Source: Anaerolineaceae bacterium
GTDB lineage: Bacteria > Chloroflexota > Anaerolineae > Anaerolineales > Anaerolineaceae
Reading direction: 5' to 3'
DNA: 64,000 bases
Assembly (NCBI GenBank): GCA_012839565.1
Contig: DUMZ01000005.1
Location: forward strand, 62,001-126,000
The position numbers were made by a program, and so were the translations under genes. The notes under the pieces are model-generated. The model was not told the origin of the DNA and made no database searches. It worked only from the letters and a program-made list of their open reading frames with translations. How positions within the stretch are numbered: position 1 is the stretch's first letter; the number at the start of each line of letters is the position of its first letter. Shown piece by piece: positions 1 through 8,522 of this stretch.

Positions 1-1230
1 ACCACCAGCGATGCTGTCCAAACCGTCCAGCAGGCGCGCTTTGTCCTGTTCAGTCTGCAAGCGCCCGATCATCCAGGTGCCGGCGTTGCTGAGCGCTTTA
101 TAGTCAAGGTCAATCGGGTTTTGGGTCGAAAGCACCAGGCCAACACCAAAAGCGCGTGCCATCTTGAGCATGCGTAGAATGATGGGTTTTGATGGCGGAT
201 TAGCAACAGGCGGTAAATAGCCAGCAATTTCATCAAAATAGACTAAGGCGCGCAAATTCGTCGTGCCCGCCTGGCTACGCATCCAGGTTTCTATCGCTGT
301 ATAGAGCAAGGTTACAAAGAACATGCGTTCCTGGTCACTCAAATGCGCCAGATAAAAGACGCTGTGCCGGGGTTTGCCATCAGGAGCATAGAGAATGGAT
401 CCGATATCCAAAGCCTGCCCTTTGAGCCAGTTTTCGAAACTTGGCGCGGCGATAAAGTTGTTGAGCAGCATAGCCAGTTCAAAGCGGTCTTTTTCAGGAT
501 AAAACTTAGTCATCGCGAAGACACCCAGCTTGTCAAAGGGTGGATTTTGAACTTGCAAAATGAGTGATTCAAGGTTTAGGTCAGCACCCTGACTCCAGTT
601 GTGTTCAAAGATATTTGACAGCAAAATATGTTCGCGTGAGCGGATGGGGTCAATGTTTTTAAAGCCCACCAAACCAAGCAAGGCGGTAACCGTGCTGCTG
701 ATGTTCTCGCGCAGCATTTCTTTGTTTTCTTCCCAGTCAAGTTTTGGCGCACGCAGTGAGCTGAGAATGCTTATCGGGAATGCGCTGGTCGAACCAGGCG
801 AGTAAACAACGTAATCAACGTTCGTGGAAAGTTTTTCCATGCGGGCTTTGTCGATGCCGGAACGTTCAAGTCCTTTTGCCCAGTTGCTGGCAGCCGCGGT
901 AGCGGCTTCTTGCACGGTCTGTCCATCGCGTTTGGCAGCGTCTTCGTCTATCCAGGGCGCGAAATCATCTGCCTGCAAATCTGGGAAGTGTAAAAGATGG
1001 TTGGTCAAGTCGCCCTTGGGGTCAATGAGAATAGCCGGGATGCCCTGCAAAGCGGCTTCTTCAAGCAGGATGATGCCCAAACCCGTTTTGCCCGAGCCGG
1101 TCATACCCACAATCACGCCATGGGTTACCAGGTCTTCCGGGTCATAAAAAGTTAATTTATCTGGGATAACTTTGCCTTCCGTCAGGTCGTAGGCTTGTCC
1201 GAAATAAAACTTTGATGAATCAATCTCCAT
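1..1230 (-). CDS. HerA/DUF853-like P-loop ATPase, 3' end outside window
   Basis: About 410 codons are visible; the gene runs off the left edge, so its C-terminus is missing. A Walker A motif GMTGSGKT lies at residues 42-49 and is followed by the strand LIDPKGDLT, typical of HerA/VirB4-like ATPases. Further on are a Walker-B-like segment (VYFDEIAGYLPP) and a sensor-like STQNPIDLDYKAL. The ATG at 1230 is chosen because AAGGAG stands 6 nt before it; another in-frame ATG at 1236 abuts that site. Family members are predicted DNA-translocating or chromatin-associated ATPases, and no specific function can be assigned. It is a single gene reading away from a terminator at 1344-1376. Confidence 0.8.
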   Translation of the reverse strand, partial: MEIDSSKFYFGQAYDLTEGKVIPDKLTFYDPEDLVTHGVIVGMTGSGKTGLGIILLEEAALQGIPAILIDPKGDLTNHLLHFPDLQADDFAPWIDEDAAKRDGQTVQEAATAAASNWAKGLERSGIDKARMEKLSTNVDYVVYSPGSTSAFPISILSSLRAPKLDWEENKEMLRENISSTVTALLGLVGFKNIDPIRSREHILLSNIFEHNWSQGADLNLESLILQVQNPPFDKLGVFAMTKFYPEKDRFELAMLLNNFIAAPSFENWLKGQALDIGSILYAPDGKPRHSVFYLAHLSDQERMFFVTLLYTAIETWMRSQAGTTNLRALVYFDEIAGYLPPVANPPSKPIILRMLKMARAFGVGLVLSTQNPIDLDYKALSNAGTWMIGRLQTEQDKARLLDGLDSIAGG

Positions 1231-1343
1231 TTTCATCTCCTTGTTACTAGCGATGCCTAATTATAAGCGATTGATAGTAAAAATTAAGCAAATCCATTAC
1301 CCCCATCATTTCCCGGTTTTGTTTCTGTTTGCCGAACACAGTC

Positions 1344-1376
1344 AAAAAAAGACCCCCGGTTTTAGCCAGGGGTCTT
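1344..1376 (-). terminator. Intrinsic terminator of the glgP-UPF0316 operon
   Basis: On the minus strand an 8-bp stem AAGACCCC/GGGGTCTT (1349-1356 with 1369-1376) is followed by seven T residues. It lies just downstream of the UPF0316 gene stop. Confidence 0.85.
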
Positions 1377-1396
1377 CTCATTCAAACAATTTAAGA

Positions 1397-1948
1397 CTAT
1401 CGACTCAGTTGCCCAGAGCCCCAATACCCACGATGGAGTGGGGTGATGTCTTCAATGGTAACAAAGGCATCAGGGTCAGCTTCGCGGACGATAGTTTCAA
1501 CGTCTTTCACCTTCTTACGTGCGACGGTAAGGTCACACAGCCACACATTGCCGTCTTTTCCCGTAGCGTGAATTTCCGTCACAGCAAAGTCACCAGCGCG
1601 CAAAGCATCAGCAACGATTGAACCTGGTAATTTGGTAATGATAATGATATGGGCATGTCCGATGGCTAATTTTGATTCGAACCACATGCCTACCACACTA
1701 CCTGTGGCAAAACCTGCTGAATAAGCAAACACTTTAAGCACATTACTGACATCGTCCAAGACAACACCAATGGAGAGAACGTAAATAACCGTCTCCAAAA
1801 AGCCTAAAACCCAGGCAATGCCTTGTTTCTTACGCATAACAAGCATGATACGTAAGGTATCAAGCGCCATACCAACCACACGCACAGCGAAAATGAGCAA
1901 TGAGATTAATATGGTCTCTTTGGAAAATTCAAGCACAAAAGGACCCAT
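1397..1948 (-). CDS. UPF0316 family membrane protein (DUF5698 + DUF2179)
   Basis: 183 aa. Residues about 10-95 contain three hydrophobic segments matching the DUF5698-type membrane domain. Residues about 100-175 form a soluble DUF2179-type domain (GSIVADALRAGDFAVTEIHA and VETIVREADPDAFVTIEDI). Proteins of this family are widespread in Gram-positive-like bacteria and uncharacterised. AGGAG stands 5 nt before the ATG. The gene begins 8 bp after the alpha-glucan phosphorylase stop, so the two are probably co-transcribed and end at the terminator at 1344-1376. There is no evident functional link to glycogen metabolism. Confidence 0.85.
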   Translation of the reverse strand: MGPFVLEFSKETILISLLIFAVRVVGMALDTLRIMLVMRKKQGIAWVLGFLETVIYVLSIGVVLDDVSNVLKVFAYSAGFATGSVVGMWFESKLAIGHAHIIIITKLPGSIVADALRAGDFAVTEIHATGKDGNVWLCDLTVARKKVKDVETIVREADPDAFVTIEDITPLHRGYWGSGQLSR

Positions 1949-1956
1949 TTATTCTC

Positions 1957-4125
1957 CTATTCTTTATTTTTTTGAGCGCCGAGCATAGCGGGATGATACA
2001 GCTCGGTCATGTATTCTTTAACCATACGGGTCATCGAAAATGCGGGCGAGATGCTGCGCATACAGTTTTTCACGCGCTGAAGCCAGTCAGCGGGCAAGCC
2101 ATCCGCACTGCGTTTTGTATAGTACAGTGGCACGATTTCGTTCTCCAGCGTGTCATACAAACTGTTTGCATCTGCCTTATCTTGAGCGTCTAAATCGGTG
2201 TATTCGGTTTCATCACCAATCGCCCAGCCATTAACGCCGTTATAGCCTTCCGCCCACCAGCCATCGAGAACCGAGAAGTTGAGCACGCCGTTCATAGCGG
2301 CTTTCATCCCACTCGTGCCACTGGCTTCGCGGGGTCTGCGTGGGTTATTGAGCCACACGTCCACGCCCTGGGTCAGATACCGCGCCATATCCATGTCGTA
2401 ATCCTCAAGGAAGACCAGTCTGCCACCGTTGCGGGCATCTTTCACCGCGCGATAGACTTCCTGAATCATGCGTTTACCGGGTTCATCGTTGGGATGTGCT
2501 TTACCAGCAAAGATGATTTGCACTGGTTTCTTCGGATTCGTGATGATACGCAACAGGCGGTCCCAGTCGTGGAAGATTAAATTAGCGCGTTTATAGGTCG
2601 CAAAGCGACGCGCGAAACCAATAGTAAGCGCGCTCGGTTCCAGCAGAACACCACTTGCCACAGTTTGCACGGGGTGAACGTTGTTATTCGCCCACTGATA
2701 CCGCGCGCGGGTAACCATGTAGTTAACCAGTTTCCGCTTGAGATGAAAGCGGATTTGCCAGAGTTCTGCGTCATCTATTCTTTCAATGCCCTCCCACATC
2801 TTAGGGTCATCAATGTGATTAATCCAGTCAGGACCAAAGGTGCGCTTATAAAGTTCAGCAATGCGCCGGGCAAGCCAGCTGAGCGTATGCACACCGTTGG
2901 TAACAGAGCTGATAGGCACATCATCTTCAGCTTTGTCTTGCCAAAGGCCTTGCCACATACCCCGCGAAACTTTGCCATGCAGTTTGGAAACGCCGTTGCG
3001 ATAATTTGAAAGCCGTAAGGCCAAAACAGGCATACTAAAGACTTCATCAGCCCAGTCATTCCTGACTTTAGCCAGGTCCAAAAAGCCTTCGCGGTCCAGT
3101 CCGAGTTCGCCCCAGTAATTGCTAAAGTATTTATCAACCAGCCAAATGGGGAATTCATCGTTACCGGCAGGCACAGGTGTGTGCGTGGTAAAGATGTTTG
3201 AAGCACTGACAATTTCTTTGGCTTCTTCCATCGTCTTGCCACTGGCTAGGAGCTGGCGCAGACGTTCGAGACTCAGGAACGCGGAATGACCTTCGTTCAT
3301 GTGATAAATTGTGGGTTTAATGCCCAGGCGGTCAAGCGCGCGCATACCACCGATGCCCAACAGGATTTCCTGCGAGATACGCAGTTCCGGGTCGCTGATA
3401 TAGAGTTTATCGGTCAGCTGGCGGTCTTGCGGGCTGTTTTCAGGCAAGTCGGTATGCAAAAGCACAAGGGTAACCCGACCAACTTTGAGCTCATAAAGCC
3501 GTGCCCAAAGTGTACGTCCTGGCAAATCAACAGATATCTTGACGGGTTCGCCATTTTTGTCATAAAGTGATGCAATCGGCAAATCGTTGAAGTTGATTTC
3601 AACATTGCGGGCGACCTGCCAGCCATCTTCGGTAATGCGTTGCGCAAAGTAACCGTAGGTGTATAAGAAACCCACCGCGGTAAAGGGCAAATCCAGGTCG
3701 CTGGCTTCTTTTACGTGGTCACCACTTAAAATACCCAAGCCACCGGCATAGACCTTTAGCGATTCATGCAAGCCGTATTCAAATGAGAAATAGGCAATGT
3801 GTTCATCAGCCAGTTGGGGATAATTCACGTTAAACCAGGTATCCTTCTCTTGCATATAAGCGTCAAACGCACGCATCACGCTATCATAACGCTCCAGAAA
3901 ATAGCGGTCTTTAATCAGGTCTTCAAAAACCTGGTGATCTACTTTGCGTAGAAAAACAACCGGATTATGGGTCGAGAGATTCCAATTAAGTTCATCAATT
4001 TCCTTAAAAAGACGGGTCGCTTCCGGGTTCCATGTCCACCACAGATTGTGGGCAAGTTCGGCAAGCCGTTTAATACGATAAGGCAGATTGAAGCCATCGG
4101 GCAAATGTCGATTTATTTTTTCCAT
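1957..4125 (-). CDS. glgP: Alpha-glucan phosphorylase (GT35, short archaeal/Thermotoga type)
   Basis: 722 aa. The enzyme releases glucose 1-phosphate from glycogen or maltodextrin by phosphorolysis, using pyridoxal phosphate. The N-terminus (LAHNLWWTWNPEATRLFKEI) matches the DUF3417 domain of the TIGR02094 alpha-glucan phosphorylases rather than the longer muscle/E. coli type. FSFEYGLHESLKVYAGGLGI forms the sugar-binding region. The PLP-lysine motif EASGTSGMKAAMNG lies near residue 600, followed by LDGWWAEGY. Length is normal for this subfamily. The gene is first in a two-gene operon with a UPF0316 protein and suggests intracellular glycogen storage in this organism. Confidence 0.95.
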   Translation of the reverse strand: MEKINRHLPDGFNLPYRIKRLAELAHNLWWTWNPEATRLFKEIDELNWNLSTHNPVVFLRKVDHQVFEDLIKDRYFLERYDSVMRAFDAYMQEKDTWFNVNYPQLADEHIAYFSFEYGLHESLKVYAGGLGILSGDHVKEASDLDLPFTAVGFLYTYGYFAQRITEDGWQVARNVEINFNDLPIASLYDKNGEPVKISVDLPGRTLWARLYELKVGRVTLVLLHTDLPENSPQDRQLTDKLYISDPELRISQEILLGIGGMRALDRLGIKPTIYHMNEGHSAFLSLERLRQLLASGKTMEEAKEIVSASNIFTTHTPVPAGNDEFPIWLVDKYFSNYWGELGLDREGFLDLAKVRNDWADEVFSMPVLALRLSNYRNGVSKLHGKVSRGMWQGLWQDKAEDDVPISSVTNGVHTLSWLARRIAELYKRTFGPDWINHIDDPKMWEGIERIDDAELWQIRFHLKRKLVNYMVTRARYQWANNNVHPVQTVASGVLLEPSALTIGFARRFATYKRANLIFHDWDRLLRIITNPKKPVQIIFAGKAHPNDEPGKRMIQEVYRAVKDARNGGRLVFLEDYDMDMARYLTQGVDVWLNNPRRPREASGTSGMKAAMNGVLNFSVLDGWWAEGYNGVNGWAIGDETEYTDLDAQDKADANSLYDTLENEIVPLYYTKRSADGLPADWLQRVKNCMRSISPAFSMTRMVKEYMTELYHPAMLGAQKNKE

Positions 4126-4226
4126 ATTTCCTTTTCCTTTTTACTGATATGGCACCTAAAGCGCCATGATATTCTCAATATAGTAGATGTATCAACTACT
4201 TTAACTTCACCATTATACCGTTATTT

Positions 4227-5642
4227 TCATTTATGTGTTTTTCTTGTACTCTTTCCTGTATAAGCTGGTGCACTCATATAAACTACCTGACACAAGCGCG
4301 TATCAGACAGCCGGCTAAAAAGCCTTTGGTCAAGTTCAGAAGGCTGGCGCGATGTGGTCATCACCGTGGGCAACTCTGCCACATAGCGATAGTTGAAAAG
4401 CTGATAAATCTTCTCGCGTGCCCATGGCGTGGCAGACTGCGTGTCCAGGTCATCAAGGATAAGCAACCGCGTTGAGCGGATTTCATCAAAGCGCTTGTCC
4501 AGACTTTGTGTGCTGTTTGGGGCAAAAGCCGCGCGCAGATAATCCAGCAAATCGGGCACACCCACAAAAAGCGGTGGCGCGCCAAGCGCGGCCTGATAAT
4601 TCCCGATTGCCGCGGCGAGATGCGTTTTGCCACAGGCATAAGGCCCCTGGAAAAGCAGCCAGCCTTGCGGGTTTTTGGCATAGGCCTGGGCAATGTCCAA
4701 AGCATGTTTGAGTGAAGCCTTGTCTTCAGCCAACATACCAGGTTCGTTGGCGCGCAAGCTGAAAGTGTCAAACTGTTGTTTATTGTGCAGATTCAGCGTG
4801 CTGAGCTCCGGATGGCCAACTTCATCGGTTGGATTGCGATAGTCCGGCGCAAGGATATCCACACGAGTCACGATTTCAGGGTCAGTCAAGCGCGAGCGGA
4901 TGCGTCCTTCAAAATCATTAAAGCGATAATTTGTGGTAATCACCGTAGGAAGCTGACTAATATAGCGGTGATTGATAATTTGGAAGAGTTTTTCCTGCGC
5001 CCATGCCGTCGAACTTTGCGTGCCAAAGTCATCCAAAATAAGTACCGCCACATTGCGAATTTCAGCAAAACGACTTTCAAAGCTGCTTTCGCTGTCGGAA
5101 CTGAAGGAAAAACGCAACCAGTCGAGCAAGTCTGGCACGGTCAAAAACAGGGTTGGCACGCCTCTGTTTAAGGTTTCATTAGCGATGGCGGCTGCCAAAT
5201 GCGTTTTGCCAGAGCCATAGGTGCCCGTCAGCAAGAGCCAGCCCTGGCAATTATCGGCAAAATGTCGCGCGGAATTGTAGGCCTGCTGGAGCGATGCCGC
5301 TTGCTGAGACGCCAAACCTACCCGTCCTCTTGGCTTAAATGTCTCAAAAGTCAGGTCGCGCAGACTGCCAAGATTGCTGAACTCAAAAAGCGCGTTTTGC
5401 TGGTCACTTTGCACCCGCTTTAGCCGGCAACTGCAAATATACAACTTACCATAATCAGGGTGGTCAATGGGCACCTCATGCCCCACAAAGCCCAAACCCA
5501 AACAATAGGGGCAGTCTGGGTCACCAAAATGCTGGTCAGCGGGACTTTGGCGGTAGCTTATTTCTTGTTCAGGGTTGGTCTCGCTCTTGCTGTTGCCGAG
5601 TGAGTCTTCTAAATGCTTCGATATCGCTTTGATGTCCTTCAT
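4227..5642 (-). CDS. DnaC/DnaI-like helicase-loader ATPase with two tandem AAA+ modules
   Basis: 471 aa from ATG 5642 (a TTG at 5675 could add 11 residues; no start codon lies nearer the end of the preceding gene, so an overlap of at least 74 bp is unavoidable). An N-terminal zinc-finger-like Cys set (C44xxC47, C70xC72) resembles DnaI. Two homologous AAA+ modules follow: Walker A GTYGSGKT (140-147) with LILDD (201-205), and GPYACGKT (333-340) with LILDD (394-398). Both keep a downstream SRL arginine motif (RIRSRLTD, RLFSRLSD). DnaC and DnaI normally have a single such module. The gene follows dnaB and a dnaD-like gene, so loading of the replicative helicase is the likely role. IstB-type transposition ATPase is less likely given this context and the lack of a transposase. 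Confidence 0.85.
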   Translation of the reverse strand: MKDIKAISKHLEDSLGNSKSETNPEQEISYRQSPADQHFGDPDCPYCLGLGFVGHEVPIDHPDYGKLYICSCRLKRVQSDQQNALFEFSNLGSLRDLTFETFKPRGRVGLASQQAASLQQAYNSARHFADNCQGWLLLTGTYGSGKTHLAAAIANETLNRGVPTLFLTVPDLLDWLRFSFSSDSESSFESRFAEIRNVAVLILDDFGTQSSTAWAQEKLFQIINHRYISQLPTVITTNYRFNDFEGRIRSRLTDPEIVTRVDILAPDYRNPTDEVGHPELSTLNLHNKQQFDTFSLRANEPGMLAEDKASLKHALDIAQAYAKNPQGWLLFQGPYACGKTHLAAAIGNYQAALGAPPLFVGVPDLLDYLRAAFAPNSTQSLDKRFDEIRSTRLLILDDLDTQSATPWAREKIYQLFNYRYVAELPTVMTTSRQPSELDQRLFSRLSDTRLCQVVYMSAPAYTGKSTRKTHK

Positions 5643-6249
5643 CTCGTTTGTCTCGTCCTCGTTCTTTCCAGGCAAGCAAGATAGCTTTTACATATTTCCA
5701 ATTGCGGGCGTTGCGTTCCACAGCCTCGCGGACAGCATCTTCAATCCACTCTGCCGGAAAATCAATTTCATCTTGCTTTAGCTGTTCGGCCATCATAGGT
5801 GTAATAATGCCGATATGCGTCTCATAAAGTTTAAAAATGTTCGGGCGTTCATCTTCTAAACTTAGGTTTGAAGATGTTTGTTCCAAAAGACTCTTTTCGC
5901 CCAAACTTAAGTTTTGATATAAAAATCGTCCTTCTGGCGTTCCCGCGATGAGATAGTCGGTCTCATTCTCGCGCCAGAGAATCAATAATGCCTTTTCCAA
6001 AAGCTCGTCAAGCGCCGTTTTAGCCTTTTGTTTCTGACTGCCATGCCATTTCGAGAAGTTTTCCAGCAGCTTTTCCTGTTCAACATAGGCCACAGAGTCC
6101 TTGGCTGATGAACATATACTAAAGTAATGCACCAAAAGCAAAACGGCTTCGCCACTCAAGCCCACACAGGCACTCACAAAATCGCGCGGAAGCGCGACAA
6201 GATGAGTATTTGTGTTAAAGCCACCAGGCGACCTTAATCCCTGACTCAT
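5569..6249 (-). CDS. DnaD-domain replication initiation protein
   Basis: 226 aa. Residues about 15-110 look like the winged-helix N-domain of DnaD-type primosomal proteins (FVSACVGLSGEAVLLLVHYF). Residues about 140-200 carry the DnaB_2/DnaD C-terminal domain, with NIFKLYETHIGIITPMMAEQ followed by NWKYVKAILLAW, the conserved YxxxI-type helix that contacts DNA. In Bacillus, DnaD, DnaB and DnaI open the origin and load the helicase. The start codon overlaps the dnaB stop by 4 bp (ATGA), and the end overlaps the loader ATPase gene, so all three are translationally coupled. The C-terminal tail is charged and rich in Gln and Arg. Confidence 0.88.
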   Translation of the reverse strand: MSQGLRSPGGFNTNTHLVALPRDFVSACVGLSGEAVLLLVHYFSICSSAKDSVAYVEQEKLLENFSKWHGSQKQKAKTALDELLEKALLILWRENETDYLIAGTPEGRFLYQNLSLGEKSLLEQTSSNLSLEDERPNIFKLYETHIGIITPMMAEQLKQDEIDFPAEWIEDAVREAVERNARNWKYVKAILLAWKERGRDKRDEGHQSDIEAFRRLTRQQQERDQP

Positions 6250-7613
6250 CTGGGCATCTCTTGACGGGTAGCATCACGGAACATCGCCAAACGCTCGATG
6301 AAAACCAACTCAATACCACTGTGAGTGGGACCATTACGATGCTTGGCGACAGCGAGCCGCGCCAGGTTGTGGAAAGGACTGTCTTCGTTCATTTGGTCAG
6401 GTCGATTGATGAACATAACGATATCCGCGTCCTGTTCAAGTGAGCCCGATTCGCGCAGGTCTGAAAGTACGGGTTGCTTGTCCTGACGTTGTTCAACCGC
6501 GCGCGAAAGCTGCGCGGCAGCCAAAACGGGCACACCAAGGTCACGGGCAAGCACTTTGAGATAGCGCGAAATGTACGAAACTTCCTGCACCCTGTTCTCG
6601 GTACGCGTATCGCTGGACATCAGCTGCAAATAGTCCACAATGACCAAGTCAAGCCCTTCCTCCATCTTTAGACGCTGACATTTAGAGCGCATCTGTAGTG
6701 GTGTAATCGCTGGCGTGTCGTCGATGAAAATGCGCGACTCACCCAAAAGGCTCAAAGCGTGAAAAGTGCGTGTCCATTCTTCGTCAGTAAGTTTGGCGGA
6801 TCGCAATTTTTGCGAGTCAATGCCTGTTTCCTGGGCAAGCATACGCTGAAGCAACTGCGTGTTGGACATTTCCAGCGAGAAAATAGCCACATTACGTTTA
6901 AGACGCATGCCCACATGTTTGGCAATGCCCAGTAAAAAGCCGGTTTTACCCATGCCTGGGCGCCCCGCGACAATAATCAAGTCTTCCTTCTGCAAACCAT
7001 CCAAAACCAAATCCAGGGAACGTAAGCCCGTCTCAAGCCCGCTAAGGCCTTCGGTCTTCTTGCTGACTTCCTGAATACGTCGCTGGTAATCCATTGCCAC
7101 GCTGGAAAGGGGCACCAAATCGCGACTGAAACGCGCCTGGCTAACACCAAAAATCGCGTTTTCAGATTCCTCAATAACCGCGTCGATGGTCATATCTTTG
7201 CGATGGGCGATTTTAGCAATTTCGTTGGCTGATTTCAAAAGACGCCGGCGCAAAGCAAGTCCTTTTATCGTTTCTGCATAGGCTTCAGCATGCAAAGAAC
7301 TGGGCACAAGATTCGTCAGTCCAACCAAATAAGCCATACCACCGCTGTCATCAAACCGGCCCGCACTTTCGAGTTCTTGTTTGACGGTAAGCAGGTCAAT
7401 ATTTCGGTCAGCATGGAGCAAACTCTTGAACGCGTCCCAGATCCACTCGTGCTTATGAATATAAAAATCTTTTGAGTCGAGTTTCGGCGAGACGTCAACA
7501 AAAGCATCAGGATTGATGAGAATAGCACCAATCAGAGCTTCTTCCAACTCACGGTCATAAAGTTGGGTTGGGACAAGATTTTCGTTTTGGGTTTGGTAGT
7601 CTTGATCACTCAT
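6246..7613 (-). CDS. dnaB: Replicative DNA helicase DnaB
   Basis: 455 aa, the usual length. Hexameric 5'-3' helicase of the replication fork. The N-terminal primase-interacting domain (LYDRELEEALIGAILINPDA) is followed by a linker and the RecA-like motor with Walker A AGRPGMGKT, the helix IFSLEMSNTQLLQRMLA, Walker B LVIVDYLQLM and the motif PVLAAAQLSRAVEQR. No intein is visible. The gene starts 12 bp after the bifunctional nuclease gene and overlaps the dnaD-like gene by 4 bp, forming a replication operon with its own DnaD- and DnaI-type partners. Confidence 0.97.
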   Translation of the reverse strand: MSDQDYQTQNENLVPTQLYDRELEEALIGAILINPDAFVDVSPKLDSKDFYIHKHEWIWDAFKSLLHADRNIDLLTVKQELESAGRFDDSGGMAYLVGLTNLVPSSLHAEAYAETIKGLALRRRLLKSANEIAKIAHRKDMTIDAVIEESENAIFGVSQARFSRDLVPLSSVAMDYQRRIQEVSKKTEGLSGLETGLRSLDLVLDGLQKEDLIIVAGRPGMGKTGFLLGIAKHVGMRLKRNVAIFSLEMSNTQLLQRMLAQETGIDSQKLRSAKLTDEEWTRTFHALSLLGESRIFIDDTPAITPLQMRSKCQRLKMEEGLDLVIVDYLQLMSSDTRTENRVQEVSYISRYLKVLARDLGVPVLAAAQLSRAVEQRQDKQPVLSDLRESGSLEQDADIVMFINRPDQMNEDSPFHNLARLAVAKHRNGPTHSGIELVFIERLAMFRDATRQEMPR

Positions 7614-7625
7614 GGCAATTCTTTA

Positions 7626-8264
7626 TTAGTTATTGTTTATTGTAGGGCCAAAAAGGATATCGTCAAGGTCGATATCTTCGTCATCGTCATCGTCATCATC
7701 GTCTTCATCGCTATCAATTTCAATTTCGGCATCTTCAATAATTGCATCAGGCGTTTCTTCAAGTGTGGAAAGAAAGTCGCTAAAGACGCTAAGGTCTTCC
7801 AGTTCACCGTCATCCCCTTCAACTGGGTCAACCGACAGGTCATAAGGAACACGGTCTTCGGGTTGGATAGCAACTTTTTCCAAGATATCTTCCGCGATAA
7901 AAATGGGTACACGCGCGCGCACCATCATAACAAGAGCATCCGACGGACGGCAATCAATATTGATTTGCTTGCCTTCCAAAAGCAAGACCAGCTGCGCAAA
8001 ATAAACATCTTCATCAATGGCAACGATTTCAACGCGCACAAATTGCGCGCCAAGGGATTGAATAGTGCTAAGCAACAAGTCATGGGTTAGCGGTCGCGCG
8101 GTTTGCACACCTTGCAAAGCGATGGTCAGGGCTTCGGACTCGAACAGACCAATCCAGATGGGCAAATAACGTTCGCTGTTTTTATCTTTAAGCACCACAA
8201 CGCGATCCTGGTTGGTTAAACTAACCCTGACGCTATCAATCTCACATTCTGTCATTTTTGTCAT
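7626..8264 (-). CDS. Bifunctional nuclease (BFN/DUF151) family protein with acidic tail
   Basis: 212 aa. The first 130 residues match the DUF151 bifunctional nuclease fold (VVLKDKNSERYLPIWIGLFE and IDCRPSDALVMMVRARVPIF). Members include Thermotoga TM0160 and plant BFN proteins with reported RNase/DNase activity. Residues about 140-205 are an extremely acidic tail with an unbroken run of Asp and Glu, encoded by simple gat/gac repeats at about 7665-7720. Such tails usually mediate electrostatic protein contacts. It is the first gene of the operon leading into dnaB. A second in-frame ATG lies three codons after the first; the RBS is weak. Confidence 0.85.
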   Translation of the reverse strand: MTKMTECEIDSVRVSLTNQDRVVVLKDKNSERYLPIWIGLFESEALTIALQGVQTARPLTHDLLLSTIQSLGAQFVRVEIVAIDEDVYFAQLVLLLEGKQINIDCRPSDALVMMVRARVPIFIAEDILEKVAIQPEDRVPYDLSVDPVEGDDGELEDLSVFSDFLSTLEETPDAIIEDAEIEIDSDEDDDDDDDDEDIDLDDILFGPTINNN

Positions 8265-8522
8265 AGTACATCAATCCCGGAATTAAATACACTTTTGATT
8301 CTAACACGCCATGACGCTTTAATCACATATTTTAAGCTTGGCTTTGCGATAATATTTCCACATACTGAAATAGATGGAAAAAATGAAAATTGCACTCTTG
8401 AATCTAAGCAAATTTCTAAACTTTCGACTATAATAGCCAAATCAGCACGTTTTAACATTTTTAAGGTCTTTTAGACCCATTTTGTGCGCGCTTTGTTTTG
8501 GAATTATTAGGGTTTTGTATTA

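Noticed and set aside
4227..5642. IstB transposition helper
   Set aside because: No istA-like transposase or inverted repeats are near, and the gene follows dnaB and a dnaD-like gene.
7633..7845. Poly-Ser open frame on the plus strand
   Set aside because: It is the antisense of the Asp/Glu-rich tail of the bifunctional nuclease.
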